Assembly (NCBI RefSeq): GCF_011320225.1
Contig: NZ_JAAOEN010000007.1
Location: 183,253 to 247,252, forward strand
Length of the DNA stretch: 64,000 nt
Direction of reading: 5' to 3'
Source: Phytoactinopolyspora limicola
GTDB lineage: Bacteria; Actinomycetota; Actinomycetes; Jiangellales; Jiangellaceae
Shown: positions 25,444 through 33,748 of the stretch, piece by piece
Layout of the letters: each line of letters opens with the position of its first letter
How positions within the stretch are numbered: position 1 is the stretch's first letter
Notes under the pieces: generated by a model
Databases searched by the model: none
What the model saw: only the letters and a program-made list of their open reading frames with translations
What the model was told of the DNA's origin: nothing
Made by a program: the position numbers and the translations under genes

Positions 25444-25899
25444 CTAGTGATGGAACTTGTCTGCCCAAGCGGGCCGCAATGTGTATCGTCGCCGGCGCCG
25501 CCACTCGGCGACCAGCTTCCCCACCACCGAGAACACCATGCAAACAGCACAAAGCGCGAGCACGGCACCTACCGAAACCGGCCACACCGATACGGCGTAA
25601 GCGCCGCCGACGCCGATGCCGACGAGGACATACCACAGGATCCGCGCCCAGAGATGAACAGTCACACTCCGGCGTTCGATCCACCATCCGACAACGAACC
25701 AGGCCACGGCGCCGGGCATCCAGTAGAACGTACCGATCGCAACTCCGGCAAGTAGGCTGCCGCCGCCCGGCAACCCGACCTCGAACAAGACTGCCAACGG
25801 GGCGGATATGAGCAGCCACATGGCGAATAGTCCCCAGAGGAGGTCACGTCCGTTGATCCGAAACCTCGCTCGCGCCCTCGGCGCGCCCACGTCCGCCAT
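25444..25899 (-). CDS. Four-helix membrane protein, unknown function
   Basis: A 151-residue protein starting at ATG 25899. A basic N-terminus (RARARFRINGRD) precedes four hydrophobic helices (about 20-40, 47-70, 84-104, 107-125) and a strongly basic C-terminus (AEWRRRRRYTLRP). No motif identifies it. It is 70 bases upstream of the ABC operon on the same strand. Its stop codon lies inside a one-mismatch copy of the CTAGTGTGTCG word (25437-25447). Confidence 0.65.
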   Translation of the reverse strand: MADVGAPRARARFRINGRDLLWGLFAMWLLISAPLAVLFEVGLPGGGSLLAGVAIGTFYWMPGAVAWFVVGWWIERRSVTVHLWARILWYVLVGIGVGGAYAVSVWPVSVGAVLALCAVCMVFSVVGKLVAEWRRRRRYTLRPAWADKFHH

Positions 25900-25984
25900 G
25901 GTGTACCTCGCCCCAGCCTCGACTTGCCTGACAGCAAACTACGGGATCAGAGGATCCGGAAGGAACTCGTCGTCGCACCGGCGA

Positions 25985-26128
25985 CAACAAGGAGGCTTAC
26001 GGCCCAGCGCTCGTCGGCACGAGGAAGCTTGTTGTTGCCATGGCGACAACAAGGAGGCTTACTGCAACGCCGGGTGCACCACAAGGAGGCTTACTGCAAC
26101 GCCGGGTGCACCACAAGGAGGCTTACTG
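25985..26128. repeat. Phased SD-like repeat element, copy B
   Basis: AAGGAGGCTT or its variant GAGGAAGCTT occurs at 25989, 26021, 26051, 26083 and 26115: spacings of 32, 30, 32 and 32 bp. The last two units are near-identical 32-mers (beginning ACAAGGAGGCTTACTGCAAC). The linker of unit two contains the palindrome GTTGTTGCCATGGCGACAAC. It lies between the divergent genes starting at 25899 and 26284. Confidence 0.85.
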
Positions 26129-26142
26129 CAACGCCAGGTGCG

Positions 26143-26198
26143 CGACCGCCCGACCGCCCGACCGCCCGACCGCCCGACCGCCCGACCGCCCGACCGCA
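26143..26198. repeat. Seven-copy 8 bp tandem repeat CGACCGCC
   Basis: Seven copies of CGACCGCC, the last ending CGACCGCA, directly after the SD-like element and 86 bases before the amidohydrolase start. A simple slippage-prone microsatellite in the promoter region of that gene. Confidence 0.9.
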
Positions 26199-26283
26199 CT
26201 GAGCGTGCCGCCCGCCCCAGCCGTCCTGCCTCGCCGCGCTGATGCGTGGCACCATGAGCAGCCGACCACAAAGGGAGGGATAC

Positions 26284-27495
26284 ATGACCGACGGCCAGGT
26301 CACCCGGCTGCTGAACGTCCGCCCCTGGGGTGGTGATCCGGTCGACATCCATCTGGAGGCCGAGAGCATCACCCGGATCACTCCGCACAGTCCCGACGAG
26401 GCCGTCGCACCGGCCGATCGCCGCGGGACGGTCGACGGTCGCGGGTTGCTCGCCCTACCCGGATTCATCAACGCCCACGCCCACATCGACAAGAGCTGGT
26501 GGGGTAAGCCGTGGGTCAGTTATGGGGGCGAGACCTCCACACAAGGCCGCATCGCCCACGAGCGCGCCCACCGCGACGAGCTGGGTATCCCCGGTGTGGA
26601 GCCGACCGTGGAGGTCCTTAGGCAGATGCTGCGGACCGGTACCACCGCCGTGCGCACCCATGTGGACGTCGACACCGGCATCGGCCTGCGTGGGCTCGAC
26701 GTCGTGCGGGAAGCGGTGGCGGCGGTCGACGGCGCGGTAGAAGTGCACATCGTTGCCTTCCCGCAGGACGGGGTGCTGCGCCGGCCTGGCGTGCTCGACC
26801 TGCTGGACACCGCCGCCCAGCAGGGTGCTCAGTACATTGGTGGCCTCGATCCGGCCGGTATCGATCGCGACCCGGTTGGCCAGCTGGACGCCCTCTTCGA
26901 CATCGCCGAACGCCGCGGCGTCGGCATCGACATCCACTTGCACGACGGCGGCGAACTCGGCCTGTTCGAGATGGAGCTGATCGTCGACCGGACTCGTCGC
27001 ACCGGGCTGGGTGGTCGGGTGAACGTCGCCCACGGCTTCGCGGTTGGGCAGATCGACACCGCTCGACAGGCCGATCTCGTCGCGTCGTTCGCCGATGCGG
27101 AGGTGTCGATGACGACGGTCGCGCCGCCGCGGGTCGCGCCGCTGCCCTTACGGACGTTGCGTTCGGCCCAGGTGCCCGTCGGCCTCGGCACCGACGGTAT
27201 CCGGGACCTGTGGTCGCCGTTTGGTGATGGTGACCTGCTCACGCTTGCCCGCCAGCTCGCGCAGCTCAGTGGATTCCGCCGCGACGAAGAACTCGTCGAC
27301 GCCGTCCGGGTCACATCGACCGATGCGGCGTCGTTCGTCGGCCGCGACGTGCATGATCTCGTCGAAGGTGCCAGGGCGGACATCGTGCTCGTCGACGCCG
27401 AGAATCCGGCCGACGCTCTCGTCCGGGCGCCGCGGCGAGAACTCGTGATCGCGGGTGGACGAGTCGTGGCGGATGCCCGCGTGGTGACCGGCTAG
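26284..27495 (+). CDS. Amidohydrolase, cytosine deaminase-like
   Basis: A 403-residue TIM-barrel metal hydrolase of the CodA/cytosine deaminase type. It deaminates or hydrolyses a cyclic amidine or amide such as cytosine, isocytosine or creatinine-like rings; the exact substrate is not evident. The metal-binding HxH is in GFINAHAHIDKSWWG; further ligands are HLHDGG and VAHGFAV, with Asp in GLGTDGIRDLWSPFG. The C-terminal beta-sandwich reads ADIVLVDAENPADALV. Start ATG 26284 follows AGGGAGGGATAC. The gene is monocistronic; its stop overlaps by four bases the stop region of the small minus-strand gene that follows. Confidence 0.85.
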   Translation: MTDGQVTRLLNVRPWGGDPVDIHLEAESITRITPHSPDEAVAPADRRGTVDGRGLLALPGFINAHAHIDKSWWGKPWVSYGGETSTQGRIAHERAHRDELGIPGVEPTVEVLRQMLRTGTTAVRTHVDVDTGIGLRGLDVVREAVAAVDGAVEVHIVAFPQDGVLRRPGVLDLLDTAAQQGAQYIGGLDPAGIDRDPVGQLDALFDIAERRGVGIDIHLHDGGELGLFEMELIVDRTRRTGLGGRVNVAHGFAVGQIDTARQADLVASFADAEVSMTTVAPPRVAPLPLRTLRSAQVPVGLGTDGIRDLWSPFGDGDLLTLARQLAQLSGFRRDEELVDAVRVTSTDAASFVGRDVHDLVEGARADIVLVDAENPADALVRAPRRELVIAGGRVVADARVVTG

Positions 27496-27635
27496 TCTCG
27501 CGGTTGGTCACCGGCGGTGGGGACGGCGCAGACCCCGTCGACGCACTCGCCGGCGCCGGGCTCCCCCATCATGACGAGGCCGGCCATCGACGGGGTGTCG
27601 GGCTCACCGACCGGCTCGCTGTCACGGTCGGTCAT
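27492..27635 (-). CDS. 47-residue Cys-containing protein coupled to a DsbA/FrnE-type gene
   Basis: A short open frame: ATG at 27635 with GGAGGTGTCACC upstream, overlapping the stop of the DsbA-family gene as ATGA, ending with TAG at 27492-27494. The product is acidic at the N-terminus and ends GECVDGVCAVPTAGDQPRD, so its two Cys residues (31 and 36) form a CxxxxC pair followed by AVP. It has no membrane segment. The strong ribosome binding site and coupling argue that it is real. The Cys pair suggests a redox partner or substrate of the thiol oxidoreductase, or a metal-binding peptide; that function is inferred. Confidence 0.7.
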   Translation of the reverse strand: MTDRDSEPVGEPDTPSMAGLVMMGEPGAGECVDGVCAVPTAGDQPRD

Positions 27636-28294
27636 GGTGACACCTCCTGCCGGGCGACGCGGTCGAGCACGTCGGTGAAGACGTCGGATGGTTGCGCTCC
27701 GGAAACCCCGACGCGCCCGTCGAAGACGAAGAACGGCACGCCGTTGATGCCCAGTGCACGCGCCTGCGCGATGTCCGCGGCGACGTCGTCCGCATACCTA
27801 CCGGAGTCCAGCGCCTGCTGGGCTACGGCCGGGTCGAGGCCGACGTCTCCGGCCAAGGCGACGAGGTTGTCCGTGTGGCCAACGTGGACACCTTGCTCGA
27901 AGTACGCCTTCAATAGCCGTTCCTTCAGCTCGACCTGCTTGCCCACCGTCTTGGCGTGGTGGAGCAGTTCATGCGCCTTCAGGGTCTTCGTGTGCTGAAG
28001 TGCGGCGAAGTCGAACGCCAAGCCTTCGTCGGCGGCCAGGCTGGTCATCTGGGCAAGCATCTGCTCCACCTGGTCGTGTGGCATCCGCTTGTGACGCACC
28101 AGGAAGTCGACCTCTGAGCCGGCAAAATCGACCGGTGTGTCCGGGGCGAGCTCGAACGAATGGAACTCGACGAGGACCTTCCCGCCGAACGCGGCCGTCG
28201 CCCGCTCGAACCGGCGCTTTCCCACGTAGCACCACGGACAGGCCACGTCCGACCAGATGTCCACCTTGATCTCGGACTCATCGGCAACAGTCAC
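27632..28294 (-). CDS. DsbA-family oxidoreductase (FrnE-like)
   Basis: A cytoplasmic thiol-disulfide oxidoreductase of the FrnE/2-hydroxychromene-2-carboxylate isomerase group, 220 residues. The thioredoxin-fold active site is VDIWSDVACPWCYVGKRRFE, with the CPWC pair near residue 19. The helical insertion and the cis-Pro motif GINGVPFFVFDGRVGVSGAQ are intact. There is no signal peptide. The frame starts at a TTG (28306); I prefer the GTG at 28294 with GAGGG upstream. A 47-residue Cys protein is translationally coupled downstream. FrnE proteins act as disulfide isomerases in oxidative stress (Deinococcus) or in polyketide pathways (Streptomyces); nothing here indicates the latter. Confidence 0.88.
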   Translation of the reverse strand: MTVADESEIKVDIWSDVACPWCYVGKRRFERATAAFGGKVLVEFHSFELAPDTPVDFAGSEVDFLVRHKRMPHDQVEQMLAQMTSLAADEGLAFDFAALQHTKTLKAHELLHHAKTVGKQVELKERLLKAYFEQGVHVGHTDNLVALAGDVGLDPAVAQQALDSGRYADDVAADIAQARALGINGVPFFVFDGRVGVSGAQPSDVFTDVLDRVARQEVSP

Positions 28295-28355
28295 GTCCAC
28301 CCTCAACCCGGAACGACGGCCACCTATTCCGGCCGACCACCTACACCGGCCGCGG

Positions 28356-31037
28356 TCACCGACGAATACGCACGGTGCCGCCGCTCAGCCGACCACGAAG
28401 CACATGACCCCCTTCGATCGTGATGGCGACGACGGTCTGGCCATCCGCCATCGGGTCGTGCTGATCCACCGTCATCACGAACGCTCTCTCAGCTGGTTCA
28501 TCGGCGAGATTGCCCCTACCGGTCAGGCTGAACCAGCCGTCAGCGGTTTGGAGCATGCCGATAGCCGTGCTCCGAAAACTGATCCCACGATCGGGAACGT
28601 TGAGGACCAGTCGCCCGTCGGAGTCACGACCGTGCCGCGACGCGCTGAAGGCAAGCTGGGCGTGCCGCCACACCTCAGGGTCGGCCGGAGCGTCGCCCGG
28701 CATCCGTGGTGCGCGCTTCCCACCAGTACCAACACTCAGATACGACCAGTCGGTGACCGCACCCGAACAGCAGTGCGACGGGCCGACACCACCGGTCAGT
28801 GTCATGATCTCGGGGTCGAACGGTGCCACCTGCACCTGCCAGTCGAGCGGTTCGTCCGCTGAGTCCGGCCACATCTTGCCGCGCAGCATGTTGCCGGCCC
28901 GCCGCAGGACCACCCGATACCAGGCATCGTGTTGCACCGGGAACGGCATGGTCGCGCTGTCCAGGGTGTAGTAGCCGCCGTCGAGATACCGGCCGACCTG
29001 TAGCTGGTTCGGGGTGCTGTCGTGTTCCTGGACCCGCGCCCGGATGAAATACGACGTCTCCGAACTTGCCTCACCCGAGGTCAGGATCCCGAGGTGGAAC
29101 AGCGTGCTGTGCCCGCGCGCACGGACCCGGCCGAACATCTCGACGTCACCGTCAACATCACCGACGTCATCCCAGGTCAACGCCCGTCGCCCAGACGTCG
29201 ATCCCATCCGCAGCCGACGCGGGTCGTCGGCGATCGTCCACGACCCGTCGCGCCAATGCCGCGTCCAGCCGGCCGGCGGCTGGCCCACCTCGCCGCCGGT
29301 GAAATCGGCCACGAAGGTCTCGCCGTCGGCGTCTGGTGTTTCCATAGGCAGCAACCGGCCGTTCACGGCGACGCGGGCGCTGGCTTCGCCCGTTTCCGGC
29401 CGGGAGATCATGTTGTGCTCTCGACGCAACGCACGACCGCTGCGTGCACCGGTCAGGACACCGTCGTGCAGGGCGAGGCGACCGTTGACGATCACGTGCT
29501 CAACCCCTTCGGCGTACTGGCGGGGCTGCTCGAACGTGGCACGGTCGATCACTGTGTCCGGGTTGAATATCGCGAGGTCGGCGACCATGCCGGGCGCGAT
29601 CACGCCACGATCGACCATGCCGAGGATCGTGGCCGGCAGGTAGGTCATCTTCCGGACGGCGTCCTCCAGGCTCAGCACACCGGCGTCCCGGACGTATCTG
29701 CCCAACACCCGCGGGAAGGTGCCATACCGGCGCGGATGGGTGCTCGACGACGTGCTCGCACCCCCGTCGGAGGCGATCGCCACGAGTGGGTGCCGCATGA
29801 TCCGCCGGAGGTCGTCTTCGTGGCCGAAGTGGAAGATCGACGCGGTGTTCCCGTGGTCCTCGATGATCCGCATGGCAGCCTCGCCGGCGCTGACCGGAGA
29901 ATCGTCCCACGCTCCGGCTGCGGCCTGAGCCAGGGTTTGCCCGATGGAATGGATGTAGACGTTCCCGGCCTCGCCGACCTTGCTCTCGACCAGTTCGTGG
30001 ATCTCATTCTCGATCTGCGGGCGCAGCTGCGGATCCGCGAATCGTTGTAGATACGCCGAGCGGCCGCCCTCGAGCACCCATCGGGGAGCGATCCACGTCA
30101 ACCCGGTCGACGCCGCCAGATAGGGGTACTGGTCCATCGCCGTGTAGACGCCGCGCTCGTTGAAGTCGTCGAGGATGGCCAGAGTGGTGGAGGACCGTCC
30201 CCAGCAACAGTTCATGATCTTGTGGTGGGTGACGACGGGGAGTAGGCCCGCGTTCTCGCCGATGGTGAAGTGTTCGCTGACGGCATCGACCACACCAGAA
30301 TGCTCGTTGCGGATGTGACTGCCGGTGTTGGTCCGCCAGTCTCGGGCTACCTCGACGACGTCGACGACCTGATCGGTCTGGGCGAAGTAGGCCCGTGAGT
30401 ACTCCAGGCCCAACGACACACCCCATGCCCCGTTCTTCAGCCCACTGAGCACGTTCCACCGCATACGCTCGATCTCCTCGGGCGTGGCTCGCCGGTCCTC
30501 GGTTCCGACGGTCTGCCCCCACACCGCGTTGAACCCGATGTAGGCACCGATGTTGATGCCCAGGCCCTGTTCCTCCAACGACAGCCGCTCCGCGATGCGG
30601 AGAATGCCACCACCATCGGGATGCAGGATCTCGGTGGTTACGCCTTGCCGCAACGAACTCTCGGCTATCGGCAACGCCCCATCCGCGGCATGCGAGTGCA
30701 GATCGATGAATCCGGGAGCGACGACGAGGCCCCGGGCGTCGATCTCGACCGACGCCGATACGGCGGAGAGATCGCCGATACCGGTGATGAAGCCGTTGTC
30801 CACCCCGATGTCGGCCACGACCCGATCTTGACCAGTGCCGTCGACCACCATCCCGCCCCGCACCACGATGTCGATGTGGGATCCGGTGCCGTCTACGTCG
30901 GCCGTTGACGGGCGCGCGGATCTATCCGCCCAGGCATGGCCGCCGACGGCGGTGACCACCGCCCCCGCCAGCGGGAGCGCCAGAAAACGGCGCCGTTCGA
31001 TGGGCCGCCGCGGGGTGTCCTCCGACTCGTCACACAT
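28356..31037 (-). CDS. Tat-exported D-aminoacylase-like amidohydrolase with C-terminal lectin-like domain
   Basis: A secreted 893-residue protein. The Tat signal has ERRRFLALPLAGAV at 14-27. The catalytic amidohydrolase domain (about 54-560) resembles N-acyl-D-amino-acid deacylases: metal HxH in APGFIDLHSHAADG (His114, His116), THHKIM, YIHSIG and IASDGG. Aligned by eye, the Cys ligand usually found in a GNCG motif is replaced here by LHPDGG. The C-terminal ~330 residues form a beta-rich concanavalin-like domain (FVADFTGGEVGQPPAGW, YYTLDSATMPFPVQHDAWYR, CCSGAVTDWSYLSVG). It probably acts on cell-wall or external N-acylated D-amino acids. ATG preceded by GGAGGTTGCCAG; 66 bases after the M23-like gene. 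Confidence 0.82.
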   Translation of the reverse strand: MCDESEDTPRRPIERRRFLALPLAGAVVTAVGGHAWADRSARPSTADVDGTGSHIDIVVRGGMVVDGTGQDRVVADIGVDNGFITGIGDLSAVSASVEIDARGLVVAPGFIDLHSHAADGALPIAESSLRQGVTTEILHPDGGGILRIAERLSLEEQGLGINIGAYIGFNAVWGQTVGTEDRRATPEEIERMRWNVLSGLKNGAWGVSLGLEYSRAYFAQTDQVVDVVEVARDWRTNTGSHIRNEHSGVVDAVSEHFTIGENAGLLPVVTHHKIMNCCWGRSSTTLAILDDFNERGVYTAMDQYPYLAASTGLTWIAPRWVLEGGRSAYLQRFADPQLRPQIENEIHELVESKVGEAGNVYIHSIGQTLAQAAAGAWDDSPVSAGEAAMRIIEDHGNTASIFHFGHEDDLRRIMRHPLVAIASDGGASTSSSTHPRRYGTFPRVLGRYVRDAGVLSLEDAVRKMTYLPATILGMVDRGVIAPGMVADLAIFNPDTVIDRATFEQPRQYAEGVEHVIVNGRLALHDGVLTGARSGRALRREHNMISRPETGEASARVAVNGRLLPMETPDADGETFVADFTGGEVGQPPAGWTRHWRDGSWTIADDPRRLRMGSTSGRRALTWDDVGDVDGDVEMFGRVRARGHSTLFHLGILTSGEASSETSYFIRARVQEHDSTPNQLQVGRYLDGGYYTLDSATMPFPVQHDAWYRVVLRRAGNMLRGKMWPDSADEPLDWQVQVAPFDPEIMTLTGGVGPSHCCSGAVTDWSYLSVGTGGKRAPRMPGDAPADPEVWRHAQLAFSASRHGRDSDGRLVLNVPDRGISFRSTAIGMLQTADGWFSLTGRGNLADEPAERAFVMTVDQHDPMADGQTVVAITIEGGHVLRGRLSGGTVRIRR

Positions 31038-31103
31038 CTGGCAACCTCCTGAAGGGTTGGGTTCTCGGTGTGTCGTCGTGCTGCTCCGTGCGCCCCCGGA
31101 TGG

Positions 31104-32513
31104 TCAGTGCGGGCCGCCGGTGAACCAGCCTCGGGTCCAGGCGATCTCTCCGCCGCGGACGGTCCGGTACCAGCCGTTCTTCACCTCACGGGTGAGGACA
31201 AGCGCACGGCTGGCCCCGTACTCGTCGATCTTGTTGCTCGTGTCGGGCCAGTTCTGCCCGTCGACCACCTTGTTGCCGTAAACATTGAGCCCGTCGATCC
31301 GGGTTCGGCTGTGGAAGATGTCGCTGTCCTCGGCATCTCCGGGCGCCATCCAGCCGTACTTCCATATCGCCGACTGCCCGGACACCCGATGTGGACAGCC
31401 GCCCAGCGCCGCGTAGCGGTCGTCGGGGTCGTCGCTGCGGTTCTGGGCCTCGGTGCACCGCCACAGCACCAGCCGCCACGAATCGCTGGTCCCACCCCGT
31501 CCGTACCCCAACAGGTAACGATCGGCCGAGCCACGCGACGGGTCATGCACGCCGATCAACTCCCCCGATGCACTCGGGGTCCGGCGCACGTCACGCGGGC
31601 CCGATCCCGTCACCCGGACCGGAAACAGCTGCGAATCCGCCGGTGCCGTGCCCGAGTGTGCGATCCAGCCCAGCTGCCCGTCGTCGAGCTCCACCCGATA
31701 TTGACCTCGCCGGCTCTCCCGCACGGTGTAGACGTCGCCGACGTCGAGATCAGCGAGCCGCCCACTGGTTTGGCGGCCCGTCGTGGCATAGGCCCGCATG
31801 CCGCCCGCGGTCACCCGCACATCGAACAGCCGCGACGGCTGCTGGATCGGGCTCAACCCTTCGTATTCACCGGGAATGAACTCGTTGACGTCCACCCAAT
31901 CGCCGATCTCGAAACCCGGGATCGAGAACGGCGGACCACCCATGGTGTCTTTACGAATTGAGAAATGAACATGTGGCCCCGCCCAATACGCGCTGCCAGT
32001 CCGGCCGACATAACCGAGCGGAGTGGAAAGTCCGACGTCGTCGCCCACCGACACCAGCGGCTGGTCGGCCATATGGACGTAGGACGTGAAATACAGTTGC
32101 CCCTGCTGACCCTCGTGCCGGATCACCACCTGATAGTTGTTGCTGGAGAAACGGGCCCGGGTCACGGTTCCCGGCCGCGCCGGATAGACCACCGCATAGT
32201 GCGGTGCGGTCAAATCCGCCGAGCCGTTGTGATGGCTGCCCGTCGGGTAATAGTCCGTGGCCGACACCCACGACGAGACAGGCCAGACGAACTGCCGACC
32301 GTTGCCGGGCCCCGGCGTCACGTGCGACATCGTGGTGACGTGCCCTTCGGGGCCGGAGCTTCCTACATTGACGTTGCGCGCCCAGGTGTCCACTGCTCGC
32401 CCCGCCGCGTGTGCCTGACCGCCGAGTGCCACCGCCAGTGCGCCGGCCACAGGCAACGCCAGGAATCGTCGCCTGCCGAGTTCGTTTGGCACGTCTTCCG
32501 GCTCGCCACTCAT
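31104..32513 (-). CDS. Tat-exported M23-type peptidase-like protein with SH3-like domain
   Basis: A 469-residue secreted protein. Its Tat signal (GRRRFLALPVAGALAVALGG) is strikingly similar to that of the neighbouring hydrolase. The M23/LysM-peptidase fold follows: GSHHNGSADLTAP (His and Asp ligands), a core HEGQQGQLYFTSYVHMAD, and the C-terminal HxH in AGPHVHFSI. M23 enzymes cut peptide crossbridges of peptidoglycan. A bacterial SH3-like segment is at about 255-310 (YTVRESRRGQYRVELDDGQL), followed by an unassigned C-terminal domain. I start at the ATG at 32513, eight bases after GGAGG, not the longer frame from 32621. The 287 bp upstream holds an AT-rich promoter-like stretch and no gene. 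Confidence 0.8.
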   Translation of the reverse strand: MSGEPEDVPNELGRRRFLALPVAGALAVALGGQAHAAGRAVDTWARNVNVGSSGPEGHVTTMSHVTPGPGNGRQFVWPVSSWVSATDYYPTGSHHNGSADLTAPHYAVVYPARPGTVTRARFSSNNYQVVIRHEGQQGQLYFTSYVHMADQPLVSVGDDVGLSTPLGYVGRTGSAYWAGPHVHFSIRKDTMGGPPFSIPGFEIGDWVDVNEFIPGEYEGLSPIQQPSRLFDVRVTAGGMRAYATTGRQTSGRLADLDVGDVYTVRESRRGQYRVELDDGQLGWIAHSGTAPADSQLFPVRVTGSGPRDVRRTPSASGELIGVHDPSRGSADRYLLGYGRGGTSDSWRLVLWRCTEAQNRSDDPDDRYAALGGCPHRVSGQSAIWKYGWMAPGDAEDSDIFHSRTRIDGLNVYGNKVVDGQNWPDTSNKIDEYGASRALVLTREVKNGWYRTVRGGEIAWTRGWFTGGPH

Positions 32514-32796
32514 GTGCATTCCTCCTCGGAGTTCCGAACGCTGAGATCGTCGACGATCCGCTCTATTTCGGCGCGGATTGTTCTGGCATGGCAGAAGTTT
32601 CCGATGAAGCTCGGAATTCACGTCGAGCCTGGAGAAACGAATCCCGAACTACTACCACCGTTTCGAGTAACGCTCATCTAGGGAATGCAACTTGAGCAAC
32701 ATTTGAGGTCGGGTGAATATAAGGTCAGCGCGTCGAACACACGAAATTCACTGCACAGTCGACCCGCGCCGAGGCATCCCGGGTGGAGAGGACACG

Positions 32797-32829
32797 AAAA
32801 GGCGGCCCGGCCGATAAGGCCGGGCCGCC
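32797..32829 (-). terminator. Intrinsic terminator of the csbD-like gene
   Basis: Perfect 12 bp arms (32801-32812 GGCGGCCCGGCC and 32818-32829) with a five-base loop, followed on the minus strand by TTTT. It lies 57 bases past the CsbD stop and is the clearest rho-independent terminator in the window besides the ilv attenuator. Confidence 0.88.
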
Positions 32830-32885
32830 ACAGGGAGGTGGTCGTCGTCCCCCGTTAGTACGACGACCACCCGTTCATGTGTGAA

Positions 32886-33059
32886 TCAGCGGTCGAAGGC
32901 GTCCTTGATGTTCTCGCCAGCTTGCTTGACATCGGACTTGGCCTGATCGGTTTTACCCTCGGCCTCCTTCTCCTCATCGCCGGTGAGTTTGCCCCAGGCC
33001 TCCTTCGCCTTGCCAGCGATGTCTTCGGCCATGTTCTTGGCCTTGTCCTCAGCACCCAT
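32886..33059 (-). CDS. CsbD-family small stress protein
   Basis: A 57-residue, highly charged, predicted helical protein (GAEDKAKNMAEDIAGKAKEA, TGDEEKEAEGKTDQAK) that matches the CsbD family. These are abundant general-stress proteins of unknown biochemical role in Bacillus and actinomycetes. The ATG at 33059 has GGGAG eight bases upstream; a GTG three codons earlier is less likely. It is the last gene before the terminator and lies 79 bases after the AmaP-like gene. It may be controlled with the Asp23 cluster, since both respond to envelope or alkaline stress in other bacteria. Confidence 0.92.
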   Translation of the reverse strand: MGAEDKAKNMAEDIAGKAKEAWGKLTGDEEKEAEGKTDQAKSDVKQAGENIKDAFDR

Positions 33060-33138
33060 GAGTGCCACTCCCTTTCCTTACTCGACGCGTCGAGTCACTC
33101 AGTGACCGACACGTATCGCCGTCCCCCGACGGCGACGT

Positions 33139-33714
33139 CTACTGCACCCGGCTGGTCTTCGACGTGGTTCCCCGCCCGGTGAGCACGATCCGATAGCGCA
33201 GCCCCGACTCGAGGCCAACCTGAGCGCTCAGCACTGCCGAGGCATGACGCGCCGCGTCAGTGGCCTCGCCGAGATCGGCGCCCGGATCGATGCCGGCACG
33301 CAGGTCGACCAGCCGCTCCCCCCGTTCGTCGACGATCACCCGGCCGGACCGCAGCTGCAATCCGGTGGCTCCTTCCAACGTGTCGCGCGCGGACTCGACG
33401 AGCGCGTCGCAGCTCACGGTGAGCCGCCCACCACGGCCACTGCCGGACAGCTCAAGACGGTGCACCGTCCGTCGCCGCAGGTGTGCTGCCAACCAGGCGA
33501 CACCAACAACGGTAAGCACTATCCCGGCGCCGCCGACGGCCCACGGCCACCAACGGGTGTCCGTCCAATCGAGAACCGGGCCAGCATCCAGTTGATCGAC
33601 CGCGCCGGAAATCCAATCCTGGCGCCAAGCCACCGCCGCCGCCCCGGCCGCGAGCAGAAGGAGCCCCATGACGAAGACAACCACCCGCTCCGTACCAGCT
33701 GCACCGCGTCTCAT
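33139..33714 (-). CDS. AmaP-like alkaline shock membrane anchor protein
   Basis: A 191-residue protein with two N-terminal membrane helices (about 9-28 and 49-73) and a cytoplasmic Asp23-like domain (LELSGSGRGGRLTVSCDAL onward). In Staphylococcus AmaP anchors Asp23 to the membrane, and this arrangement matches. The long frame to 34299 is an out-of-register shadow of the next gene. I start at the ATG at 33714, with GGAGG seven bases upstream. It ends the five-gene minus-strand Asp23 operon. Confidence 0.8.
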   Translation of the reverse strand: MRRGAAGTERVVVFVMGLLLLAAGAAAVAWRQDWISGAVDQLDAGPVLDWTDTRWWPWAVGGAGIVLTVVGVAWLAAHLRRRTVHRLELSGSGRGGRLTVSCDALVESARDTLEGATGLQLRSGRVIVDERGERLVDLRAGIDPGADLGEATDAARHASAVLSAQVGLESGLRYRIVLTGRGTTSKTSRVQ

Positions 33715-33748
33715 GGCCGCACCTCCATCCGCTCCATGTCCACCCGTC

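Noticed and set aside
22066-26128. CRISPR-like arrays (short repeats at about 32 bp intervals)
   Set aside because: Only about 10-14 bases are repeated, the spacers resemble each other within and between loci, and no cas genes are nearby. A dispersed structured repeat is a better description.
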